A stretch of DNA of 64,000 bases from Cannabis sativa (Eukaryota; Streptophyta; Magnoliopsida; Rosales; Cannabaceae): the NCBI RefSeq assembly GCF_029168945.1, contig NC_083604.1:70076211-70140210 (forward strand), read 5' to 3'. Shown here one piece after another: positions 12,080 through 22,397 of the stretch. Every line of letters starts with the position of its first letter. Within the stretch, counting starts at the first letter, position 1. The notes under the pieces were generated by a model. That model ran no database searches and had not been told where the DNA came from. It saw only the letters and a program-made list of their open reading frames with translations. A program made the position numbers and the translations under genes.

Positions 12080-12239
12080 GATAAGTAACCAATTGTTCCT
12101 TCGACGTTAATGTACTGGAGTGGAGTTACAGTGTTCGATTGTTATTGATATCCAAGAATTAGAGATGAAGAGTAAGGGAAAGATAGTGGTGAGTCGATTT
12201 AAATTAGATTTTATGAGATTGAATGCATCAGATTGTAGA
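12080..12239 (-). promoter_or_regulatory. Upstream region of the transposase gene
   Basis: A probable first exon and promoter. A TTTAAAT element lies near 12197-12203 on the minus strand, about 120 bp above the putative 5' UTR intron. No stronger TATA box is seen. Confidence 0.3.
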
Positions 12240-12770
12240 GTAATATGGGTTGGTGATCACATTTAAGTGTGTTGGGCTGATATTAATGGGCCTTTGAAAT
12301 ATTGGAAACTCTATTCCACTGTCTTCGTACTTTTGAACAGTAAAATAGTACAATTACATTTACTTTTGAATAAATTAATTGGAAAATAAGGTTATTGTAT
12401 GATTTTTGGGTTTAGAAATTTTGTTGAGTTGTATGGGTTGGTGGTAACATTTAAAATTGTTGGGCTTATATGAATGGGCCTTTACCAACCTTTTTTAATG
12501 AATTAAACCACTTCGTACGTCAGGAAAAAAGTAATAGTACATTTTTTTATTTGTAGAAAATAAAGATTGAAAAGTAAGGATGTTTTTTTTTTTTTTTGTA
12601 TGAAGTGATGACATTTTTTAGTAGAATGGGTAGTTTCTCCCATTTATATATGTTGGGCATTTATATATGTTGGGCTGATATTAATGGGCCATTCACCTAC
12701 ATCTTCTTATGAATTAAACCGTCGTTGTACGTTAGAACAGTACCGTAGTACATTAGGTTTTTTGGGAAAA
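12240..12770. repeat. Three diverged tandem copies of a unit of about 200 bp
   Basis: The order GGGTTGGTG, ACATTTAA, TTGGGCT-ATATTAATGGGCC, GAATTAAACC and AGTACATT recurs three times, with GGGCC blocks near 12290, 12480 and 12690. The copies differ by many substitutions and short indels, so the amplification is old. Confidence 0.7.
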
Positions 12771-12948
12771 CGGGATTGATGAATAATGTTGACATTTGAC
12801 CATACTACGTACGCCTACACGTGTATTTAACTATGTAATTCAGAAATTTAACTACCCCTCTTTCGACACATCAGATGTGCCCAATAAAGTACATCCCAAT
12901 AGAGTACAGCTAACTAAAAAACGTACTATAGGGTTATTCTCCACGACT

Positions 12949-12955
12949 TATATAA
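12949..12955 (+). promoter_or_regulatory. TATA box of the RNase H1-N-like gene
   Basis: TATATAA followed by CACAC lies 86 bp upstream of the ATG at 13041, in the correct orientation. Confidence 0.6.
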
Positions 12956-13040
12956 CACACTTGAGACGTTTTCCAATCCAGCATCAAGTTTATAGAGAAA
13001 TTAACTTGTAATTTAGTTATTTGCTATACATATATCAAGT

Positions 13041-13478
13041 ATGAGTTCAGGTCCACACTGGGTTATTTTCAATGGACCAAATGAAGGTATCTATAGTAGG
13101 TACGAAGACGCTGTAAGCAAAAACACTACTTCTGATGCGTCCATAAAAATAATTCGTTATGAATCTTTCATAGAAGCTTTCTCTGCTTTATGTCTACATG
13201 GAGAGACGGGACAATGCTTCAATGGGCAGCAAGTTAGAGAACTTTGCTGTGTTAATGAGTTTCCCTGCATGTGGGATTCTGATGATGATAATGATGAAGA
13301 GGCTATCCTTAATTCTGTTTGCTCACTGTTTGATGAGGGTGAATGCTCTGGTGCAAATAAATCACCCGAACAGGACAATGTGAAAGATTCGACTGACAAA
13401 GGTGAGGACCGAAATGGAGATGATATAGAAGTTGGGGACAAAGGAGGAGTGGATACTTCTCCAAAAAACAGTAAATGA
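13041..13478 (+). CDS. Small acidic protein with Cauli_VI/RNase H1 N-terminal-like domain
   Basis: An intact 145-codon frame starts at an ATG with a well-placed TATA box. Residues about 6-53 fit the pattern of the Cauli_VI/RNase H1 N-terminal hybrid-binding domain: an aromatic-hydrophobic strand (HWVIFNGP), the signature GIYSRYEDA, then a YESFIEAF block. The rest is acidic and low in complexity (SDDDNDEEA near 80-88; D, E, G, K and S rich to the end), with several cysteines at 53-76. No RNase H catalytic domain follows, so the protein would at most bind RNA-DNA hybrid or dsRNA. It lies inside the MULE between the transposase and a divergent CxxC protein and has no stop or frameshift. The domain call rests on a short pattern read by eye, and the role in transposition is unknown. 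Confidence 0.65.
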   Translation: MSSGPHWVIFNGPNEGIYSRYEDAVSKNTTSDASIKIIRYESFIEAFSALCLHGETGQCFNGQQVRELCCVNEFPCMWDSDDDNDEEAILNSVCSLFDEGECSGANKSPEQDNVKDSTDKGEDRNGDDIEVGDKGGVDTSPKNSK

Positions 13479-13842
13479 TGCACTGTGTTAGTGTCCAAGT
13501 TATGTTATTTTATATTTTGATGCTATAATGTACTATCAGTATTTGTTATGAAATCTGTACTTTGGTTTATTTTGGAGTATTAATGTCTCTGTTCTGAATT
13601 AATTAATTGTGGAATTAAAAGTGAAGTGAATCATTGTGAAATCACAACTGCAAACAGAAAGAAAATAGACTTAAAATAATATAGTAGAGTTACATACAAC
13701 TATATATATAATGGAGGTAAGTTCTTCAATCTCATTAAATGGCCTAACAAAAAGTTGATAGAACGGCCATATGAGATGAGTTGTAACAAAAGTACACTAT
13801 ATATATATATATAAAATACCACGATTGAAACCGAACGGATGT
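13479..13842. other. Intergenic spacer between convergent small genes
   Basis: An AT-rich 364-bp spacer. It should hold the 3' ends of both flanking genes: TTATTTTATATTTTG-type U-rich sequence after 13500 and an (AT)n run at 13798-13814. No other feature is seen. Confidence 0.5.
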
Positions 13843-14325
13843 TCAATCAAGTTCTATAACTTGAGGGAACTTCCGTTGAGACGGAGGGCTATTGTCTCTG
13901 AACGGGGACTTTGGTCGTGAAGGACTTTCTCTTGGAGTAGTGTTTGGTGATTCTTGTTTTACATGAAGTGGGTAGTGGGGTATGGACACCTCGGTGTAGT
14001 CGAGAATGTCATCCATGATACCCTCTAATTTTTCTCTTGAAATGTTGGCTTCTTGCATGGCGTGGGCTGAATGGTACAGGTGTTCCGCCAGTTTGTACGA
14101 CTCCTGCTTGGCCTCCGTGGCTCGTAAATGAGCCTTCCTTATAAGTTTTTCGTGTTCGTGGAGAACAGACTCGAGCCTTGCACAGTTAGGACATCCTGAC
14201 ATGGAGGCTGAACGGAGTCTTGGACTCCGTGACGGTGTACCTACGGGTCTTGTGGAAGAAAAAGGATGCGGTGGGGATTTTGGAGGACTTGTTTCAAAAG
14301 GGTTGAAGTTTTGGTAAGGGTCCAT
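13843..14325 (-). CDS. 160-aa CxxC/coiled-coil protein of unknown function
   Basis: An intact single-exon frame with a TATATAA box 66 bp upstream. The N-terminal third (1-42) is Pro/Ser/Arg-rich (SPPKSPPHP, SRSPRLRS). Residues 45-48 form CPNC, followed by a charged helix (about 49-106) with heptad-like leucines that probably forms a coiled coil. The C-terminal 50 residues are again Ser/Pro/Arg-rich with SP motifs. I do not recognise a named family. The Ser/Pro/Arg tails resemble in composition the C-terminus encoded by the last exon of the Ulp1 gene in the same element, which could mark both as nuclear or phosphorylated, but that is speculation. The gene looks functional: good start context, no interruption, higher GC than its flanks. 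Confidence 0.65.
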   Translation of the reverse strand: MDPYQNFNPFETSPPKSPPHPFSSTRPVGTPSRSPRLRSASMSGCPNCARLESVLHEHEKLIRKAHLRATEAKQESYKLAEHLYHSAHAMQEANISREKLEGIMDDILDYTEVSIPHYPLHVKQESPNTTPRESPSRPKSPFRDNSPPSQRKFPQVIELD

Positions 14326-14390
14326 TTGATTTAGGAAATAGTAAAACGGGGTTTCAAAAAAATGCTTAGTTTGTATAACCTAACCTTTAC

Positions 14391-14397
14391 TTATATA
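14391..14397 (-). promoter_or_regulatory. TATA box of the CxxC/coiled-coil gene
   Basis: On the minus strand this reads CACTATATAAGT, 66 bp upstream of the start codon. Confidence 0.6.
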
Positions 14398-15789
14398 GTG
14401 GTTTGGTGGGTTGATGTACACGTGATTGGGGTCATGTAATAATAATGGATTTTTTTTTCCCAATTAAACCATTTAATAGTTAATAAATTTTGACAGTGGT
14501 AATATCTACTTACGAAAATCTCAAAAATCCCAATTTACCCATTTAGTTAACCAATTTTAATAGAAGGAGAAGGTCAATCAAATCCAAACAAAATCTAAGT
14601 AATATCGGGAAAGTACTATGTGATGTGACATTTTTCTATTAAAAAAAAAGTACGTACGGTTTTATGATTTAAATAATAATTTCTAGAATTAAAGTAAAAA
14701 TAAAAATGTCACATCACCATCTTGAAATAATAAGTACATGGTTTAAATGGTGATATAAAAAATGTGATATGACATCCACTCATTTCAGTAGTCAATAATT
14801 TATTAAAATTTCACATCATAATCGTTGTTGGGACCACTACCATAGTTAATTAACTTAGTTTTGTTAATTTTGTTGGGTAATACTATCATAGGGACTACTA
14901 TTGTATTAAAGCTGACCTAATTCATTTGTCCAAATTTTAATAACAAAAATGTGATATTAGTATATTAGAGCCCAACAAATATTAAATCTCCTTAAGTAAT
15001 ATACGTAGGTTTCGTGTTTGCATATAGTATCTTAATTAACTCAAATCAGGGAATCCCATGAGATCTGCATGTACTGAGTTTGATTTGACGTTACACTGTG
15101 ACATCTCTGACGTACGTTATTTAAAGTATAGGAAATATTCCATTTAACGTCAGTGAGTACACTGTGAGACGTAGACAGAAAATTAAATATTGATAAGACA
15201 ACAATTGGTTTTTTTAGTGAGTATGTAGAAATTAAAATTAGAGGAAATAGTCCATACTTGGTTAAGAAGATTACAATATTTGGACAATTTTTAAATAATT
15301 CCCAACAATATAAGAACGTGGACTATTAAGAATGGGTAGTAGTCCAAATTTAGTACAACTCCTAAATAGGAAATGGTTTAAACTGTATTAAAATAAGTAT
15401 TTTACGAATAAATATGTCCGAAATTATAGTTTACATTTGACAAAAAATTATAATTATCTCATTAAATTCAAATATTGAGTAAACATAATTGCACCATACT
15501 GTATTTACGATGTCAAGTACTGTGCACATATATTGATGTACGTTATTTTCAAACTTGAACTTATTGAGATATGGGAGATCCAGCTTCTGCCGTACATTGA
15601 AATACGTCCCAAATATATTTTCTAATTAATTTGTGGGAACCACATTACAATTTTTCACATCTTGATTACAATAAAGTATTCAACATTACAAATTTCCAAT
15701 ATTAAAAGTGAACACCCAACTACCATTACCATGAAGATGTTATGAATCCGTGTTGGTAAAATTAATATTAAATATTTTCATTTAAAACC
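14398..15789. other. Non-coding MULE interior
   Basis: About 1.4 kb of AT-rich sequence without a credible reading frame. Scattered GTAC and TGACGT/ACGTCA-type words occur (for example 15090-15175). Confidence 0.5.
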
Positions 15790-16644
15790 TGATTTGACTA
15801 GACTGTACAACCTATCAATGAAGATGACTTTGTCAATGCATTGGAAAAAGGCATTTGGAAAACCCAACCAAATGGTGATGTGAGTTCAAATTTCAAATGA
15901 AATAATATTTAAAAATAATAATTAATAATTTCGAAGGTATTACTAATTACTTGATAGTAATTATATGTCATTATTTTACTAATTTTGTACCATTAATCTG
16001 TATAAGGTCACAACAGTAGGGTGTACGATCTACTTTGAAAACCCTAGCTCATCCACTTATTTTATTATGGAATTATTTTTTAAAATCTGACATTGCAAGT
16101 GTTGTTCATAACTTATTGGAAATAGTGAAACTCAATGGCACATATTCGGTCAACATAGTTCCATTCCAAATAAAATTTAAGTTTACAGTTACAAAGACAT
16201 ACACAATAGAACAGAATTTGTACATAATATAGTTCTATCCCAAAATAAATTTAATTACGATGTTTTTTACACTGAAAATATAGGTTGTATTGAGATATAC
16301 TATAATATCGGTACCGTTATCACATGATGCTTTATCTGACTCAAGACTTTAGTTTTCCACCCCGCGTGTCGATTTTGGTCCAGTGTTTGGCGCACCGACG
16401 GCTGTATCAAATATGATAACACTCATCCGTCGATGGCCTTGTGGACTGCGGGAGGTTGGGTGAGGTTCGGTTGGATGGGATATTTGGCGGCGTCTCAAGT
16501 AGTTCCGTCCAGCCTAATCTACCCATCCGAACCCTTCGTCAACATTACCTGAATATACATGTAGTACGTACATAAAATTTCTAAGAATCAATTTGTAATA
16601 ATATACTATTGAAATAAATAGACAAAAATAGTTGAGTTATTACC

Positions 16645-16892
16645 CAGATTTATTATGAGATGATTGATTGAATTGCTGAAATTTCCTTAATGCATCTACA
16701 ACACACGATTTTAGTGCATACCAATCCTTCTGTTTACACATCTTCACTTCGGTGCAACAACAATACATAATTTATTTTTTCATATATTATCCCTACACAT
16801 ATGTCTACAGGAAGGGAGTGAGTTCTCTAGGAAAGAGAACAATACTAAATTGAGGTGTGAAGGAGTAAGGACAGGTAGAGGGGTATATATAG
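16645..16892 (-). pseudogene. Promoter and first exon of an unidentified gene, copy 1
   Basis: The minus strand has a TATATATA box (16884-16891), then an ATG at 16741-16739. About 32 codons follow (starting MCKQKDWYALKSCVV), then a GTAATA donor near 16645. The probable second exon (16330-16550) meets stops in every frame I tried. I do not recognise the protein. It is homologous to the copy 1.76 kb to the right. Confidence 0.4.
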
Positions 16893-18409
16893 TACTTGTG
16901 GATGTGATTGTGTTGTGTAGTCTTTCAAAAATTAAAAAAAAAATAATTAATACAAACTGGTACGGCTAAAGATGGGGTGATATGACACCAATACAAACCT
17001 GATTTTGTCAATGCATTGAAAATCGTTAGTTCAACATACCCAACCAACTAATAAATTTTCCTTGAAAGACGTAATTTGAACCAACCTATTGACCGGTTTT
17101 GTTATGGTTTGGTTCAGTTTGTACGTGTAAGAAATTAGTACAATTTGTGAGAAAAATAATTGTTATTAGTTTGTATTGGAATACTAATTTCCAATAATGA
17201 GTTGACATGTGTAGGATGTATTACCTTCTTTAATAAAATAAAAAATATTTATTTATATATACAAACCTTTGAAGTCAATATGAATGAAAATAATGTTTTA
17301 ATTTAAATATACATTTTGAATTTTGACTGGGTTAATATCAATGAAACTTAATTTTTGTCTTATGTTAATAAAATCTCCTACAGTACATATGATGTGACAT
17401 ATAACTATGTAAAACTCAGCCAAGTACGTTTTCTTAATAAAATAATAATTTCAACACTTAAAGTAAACAACAAATCCTTCAAAACCCTAAAAAACGATTT
17501 TAAATAAATGAGGAAGACCTTTTTTGTATTTTAAAATAATAAACATTTTAATAATATTTTCCCATCACTCCATATACGGTCAAATCAGTAGGTTGTACTA
17601 TCCACTTGAATAACCTAAAATAAAAATTACGTAGAAATCTGTTATTACTATAATTAAATTATTTAACTAATTCTGTTCTTAATAAAATTACAGAATTTAT
17701 TAAAAAGAAAATCAAGTAATATAGTACTATTTATTTTTTTGATCTAAGTCAAATATTGTATGTATATTTTTTAGTACAGTTTTCTTAAAAAAAATGATTT
17801 TAATAATTAATTAATATCTCATTGATTGGGACAAGATACCGTAAAATACGGTTGTTTAATTTTTGGTATTGTTTATTAGTGGATTTAATATAAACCAGTT
17901 AACCATGTACATCTTCAGATTGAGCGTCAAATAAAAATAAAAGACAAATTATGCAACCAATTAATTATCATAATTATTTTAGTACGTAAATTGATTAATT
18001 ATCATTATTATTTGATACTGTAAACATACATTGTATTGAGACGAATTTGTACATATACTATAACATCGGGACTCTTATTACATGAGGAAGCAATTTGACC
18101 TAAGACTGTAAAAAACGCTGACATTTGCCTCCCGCATATCTTTTCTTCAAGGGTCTGGCGCACCGTTGTGTCAAATATTATAACACTCATTCCTCGGTGG
18201 CCTTGTCCACTCGGGAGGTTAAGGTTCGGTAGGATGACATATCTGGGTGGCCGTTTTGGAAGTAGTTCCCTCCACCCTACTCCACCCATCCCAAACCTTC
18301 GTCAACATTTCCTGAATATACATGTACCACATACATAAAATTTTTAAGAAACAATTTGTAATAATATACTATTGAAATAAATAGACATAAAGAGTTGAGT
18401 TATTACCAA

Positions 18410-18645
18410 AATTTGTTATGAGATGATTGATTGAATTGCTGAAATTCCCTTGATGCACCTACAACACACGGTTGCAGTGCATACCAATCCTTCTGTTTAC
18501 ACATCTTCACTTTGGTGCAACAACAATACATAATTTATTTTTTTAATATATTATACACACGTCTACATATAGGGAGTAAGTTGTCTAGGATAGAAAACAA
18601 TACGAAATTGTGAAGGAGTAAGGAGAGGTAGAGGGGTATATATAG
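18410..18645 (-). pseudogene. Promoter and first exon of an unidentified gene, copy 2
   Basis: Arranged as in copy 1: TATATATA at 18637-18644, then an ATG at 18504-18502 with the same opening residues (MCKQKDWYAL). The downstream second-exon block has a 93-codon open stretch (18008-18289) in one frame, but this frame is not shared by copy 1, so it is not supported as coding. Confidence 0.4.
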
Positions 18646-19214
18646 TACTTGTGGATGTGATTGTTGAGTGTAGTCTTGACAAAAATTTAAAAATAATAAT
18701 TAATATAACCCTAGGTACGGCTACAAATAACCTAAAGCTATTTATTTGACTTTTTCAATCCCTTGAAAAACGTAATATCAACAAACCCAACCCCCTACTA
18801 ACTTTTCCTTGGAAGACGTAATTCGAACCAATATGCATGCTCGGTTTTGTTCTGAATTGGTTCACTGTGGTAAACAAAAATTATGTATTTAAATAAGGTA
18901 AATGTTGTTCCCATTGTTATCACATGTAGCAACAAATATCCTAATATTATGTCCAAATAAACATGTGTGGCCAGACGAATAAGAAATTAAATTAGGATGT
19001 TTACTAATAATGAAAACTCAATATTTTTTTAAATACGATTTTAATATTTCATTAAAATATTATTCGTTGGAATAAATATTGCAATAATTTTTGTAAGATT
19101 ACATTAACGTATTAATCGTTGGAATCAAGATTACAATAATTTTTTGAATACTATATAAATATAGATATTTAATAACAAAACCGTTTAATGTTATGAATAC
19201 AATAGTAGTTTAAG

Positions 19215-21456
19215 ACAAGAAGTGACTCTAGTAATAAAGTCAGGAGAATAGTGAATCCGGTACGCTTCATGATGAACTGAGTACACACTCAGCCCAAACA
19301 ACCTAAATTCATAGTGCGACTTCTGCCATACTGCATCGGTGTCACTCTGTACAACCCTAAGTCGAACTTGATTCGGTGAGTTCATTAGAAGAGGAGTGAC
19401 TCCGGTACCCAACAACAAACTTCACTACATACTGTGTCACCACGCCCGTAAACACCGCGAGTGACAGCGTCAGTACTACGAATGGTTGACTGTCGCGCCG
19501 TACAAACCTAGCTCGAACTGGATTCGGTGAGTTTGTTAGGAGGATAGTGACTCCGGTACACCAAAGCTAACTTGACTACATACTCTGTGTCACAGGGTCC
19601 GTAAACACCGCAAGTGACAGCGTCAGTACTACGAATGGTTGAGTGTCACTCCGTACAACCCTAGGTCGAACTGGATTCAGTGAGTTCGTTAGGAGGATAG
19701 TGACTCCGGTACACCAAAGCTAACTTGACTACATACTCTGTGTCACCTTAACCAAAAAACACCGCTTGTAACAGTGTGAGTGCTATGAACGGTTGACTGC
19801 CGCTCATTAGAACCCTAGCCCCAGAGGATGTTCAGTGAGTTCGTCATGAGGATAGTGACTCCGGTACACGAATGGTGACATGAGTACTTACTGTTTGTCA
19901 CATTAACCAAAAACACCACCAGTAACAGTGTGAGTGCTATGAACGGTTGACTGCCGCTCATTAGAACCCTAGCCCGAGAGGATGTTCAGTGAGTTCATCG
20001 TGAGAATAGTGACTCCGGTACACGAATGGTGACATGAGTACTTACTGTGTGTCACATTAACCAAAAAAACACCACCAGTAACAGTGTGAGTGCTATGAAC
20101 GGTTGACTGCCGCTCATTAGAACCCTAGCCCGAGAGGATGTTGAGTGAGTTCGTCATGAGGATAGTGACTCCGGTACACGAATGGTGACATGAGTACTTA
20201 CTGTGTGTCACATTAACCAAAAAACACCACCAGTAACAGTGTGAGTGCTATGAACGGTTGACTGCCGCTCATTAGAACCCTAGCCCGAGAGGATGTTGAG
20301 TGAGTTCGTCATGAGGATAGTGACTCCGGTACACGAATGGTGACATGAGTACTTACTGTGTGTCACATTAACCAAAAAACACCACCAGTAACAGTGTGAG
20401 TGCTATGAACGGTTGACTGCCGCTCATTAGAACCCTAGCCCGAGAGGATGTTCAGTGAGTTCATCGTGAGGATAGTGACTCCGGTACACGAATGGTGACA
20501 TGAGTACTTACTGTGTGTCACATTAACCAAAAAACACCCCCAGTAACAGTGTGAGTGCTATGAACGGTTGACTGCCGCTCATTAGAACCCTAGCCCGAGA
20601 GGATGTTGAGTGAGTTCGTCATGAGGATAGTGACTCCGGTACACGAATGGTGACATGAGTACTTACTGTGTGTCACATTAACCAAAAAACACCACCAGTA
20701 ACAGTGTCAGTGCTATGAACGGTTGACTGCCGCTCAGTAGAACCCTAGCCCGAGAGGATGTTCAATGAGTTCGTGATGAGGATAGTGACTCCGGTACACG
20801 AATGGTGACATGAGTACTTACTGTGTGTCACATTAACCAAAAAACACCACCAGTACTAGTGTGAGTGCTATGAACGGTTGACTGCCGCTCATTAGAACCC
20901 TAGCCCGAGAGGATGTTGAGTGAGTTCGTCATGAGGATAGTGACTCCGGTACACGAATGGTGACATGAGTACTTACTGTGTGTCACATTAACCAAAAAAC
21001 ACCACCAGTAACAGTGTGAGTGCTATGAACGGTTGACTGCCGCTCATTAGAACCCTAGCCCGAGAGGATGTTGAGTGAGTTCGTCATGAGGATAGTGACT
21101 CCGGTACACGAATGGTGACATGAGTACTTACTGTGTGTCACATTAACCAAAAAACACCACCAGTAACAGTGTGAGTGCTATGAACGGTTGACTGCCGCTC
21201 ATTAGAACCCTAGCCCGAGAGGATGTTCAGTGAGTTCATCGTGAGGATAGTGACTCCGGTACACGAATGGTGACACGAGTACTTACTGTGTGTCACATTA
21301 ACCAAAAAACACCACCAGTAACAGTGTGAGTGCTATGAACGGTTGACTGCCGCTCAGTAGAACCCTAGCCCGAGAGGATGTTCAATGAGTTCGTGATGAG
21401 GATAGTGACTCTGCTACACCAATGCTAACCTGAGTACTTACTGTGTGTCAGAGATA
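19215..21456. repeat. 155-bp satellite array inside the MULE, about 14 copies
   Basis: The word TGCTATGAAC recurs at 19781, 19935, 20091, 20246, 20401, 20556, 20711, 20866, 21021, 21176 and 21331. Spacings are 154, 156 and then 155 throughout. Three or four more diverged copies precede them (TACTACGAAT at 19474 and 19627), and the last copy decays near 21430. The central monomers are nearly identical. Each contains AATAGTGACTCC or GATAGTGACTCC, GGTGACATGAG, TGTGTCACATTA and AGTAACAGTG, that is, several GTGAC/GTCAC words in both orientations. It is non-coding. Confidence 0.95.
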
Positions 21457-22290
21457 CTGATAGTAACAGGATGTTCATTGTTACCATAACGAACCCCCCG
21501 TGAAAAATTGTAAATTTTTAAAAAATATTCCAACATGTAATTTTCGGCTTCACGATTGAGACTATGATAGAAACAGGATGTTCACTGTAGACAACACTAA
21601 TTTTTTTTATATAATAATTATATAATATAAAAAAAACTAAATAATTATAAAGAAATATTAATCAAGACTTTTATAAATGTATTTGTTTGTATTTTTATAT
21701 TTTTAAGTGTGGTAATAATATATTCGGGTGTTTGCAGTGTGGGTAGTGTAGTTTTTAACCTTTTTTTTTTAACCAATCCATACATGCGGTTTTTCCAATT
21801 TCTCAAACCGCACTCGCACCGCGAAACTAAAAATCGCAGAACTCGCACTGCGGAAAATGGTGCGATGCGGTACAGTTTTTTCGATTTGGACTATTACCAA
21901 TAATTAAACTATCACAAATACAACAAAACTTGAGCAACATTTGTCAAAAATTAAATTTCAATCAAAGTAAATAAAAATATTTAATGTTTACTAATATTAT
22001 TTAATGGATTTAACAAATATTTAGTATTCAAATATGGGACGTACACTGTTCACTCGATGGACCTTGTCAATTCACACAACACTAAAATATTATTTTAAAA
22101 GAAAGGACTGCTTGTGACATGACATGATACGCTTCCCAACGAAACAATCAGCCATGCCCTATTATGTTGTACGAATTAGGTTTTGAAATTGGGGTTTATT
22201 TTGGCACCAAGATTGATCAAGTTAAAGGTGAATGTTAGAAAATTTTAAAAAAATATTCATTTTCCCACCACTAACTCATTTGGAACAGCC
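21457..22290. other. Non-coding MULE interior with a GC-rich palindromic patch
   Basis: The AT-rich spacer contains, at about 21720-21890, complementary words such as TGCGGTTTTTCC, AACCGCACTCGCACCGC and GGTGCGATGCGGTA. These resemble the subterminal GTGCGGT repeats of plant hAT elements, so a small old insertion is possible. Its ends and target duplication were not resolved. Confidence 0.35.
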
Positions 22291-22300
22291 TATATATAAA
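22291..22300 (+). promoter_or_regulatory. TATA box of the GRF zinc-finger gene
   Basis: TATATATAAA lies 98-107 bp upstream of the ATG at 22398 and is followed by a C-rich leader. Confidence 0.65.
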
Positions 22301-22397
22301 CAGGTGCCCCCTTTCCTTGTGAGTAACACACATTATCTCCACCATAGTTAGAACAAAAAAAAAATTTGTACACCTCACAAATTATAGTACATCGAAC

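Larger units (their letters stand above)
15790..18850 (-). repeat. Tandem duplication of a promoter-plus-leader unit of about 1.7 kb
   Basis: Two long blocks repeat in the same order and orientation with an offset of about 1,763 bp. The clearest pair is 16300-16960 and 18060-18700, alignable throughout with substitutions and small indels. A shared lead-in (CAGTAGG-TGTAC) lies near 16013 and 17589, and a junction block (CCCAACC-----ACTAA) near 15865, 17040 and 18787. Each unit holds, on the minus strand, a TATATATA box, a leader, and a short frame starting ATGTGTAAACAGAAGGATTG. Coding potential beyond the first exon is broken in both. Confidence 0.75.

Noticed and set aside
18008..18289. Minus-strand frame of 93 codons
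   Set aside because: The homologous block at 16330-16550 does not keep the same frame open, so coding is not supported.
19215..21456. CRISPR-like array
   Set aside because: Repeats are contiguous 155-bp monomers with no unique spacers, in plant DNA; it is a satellite array.
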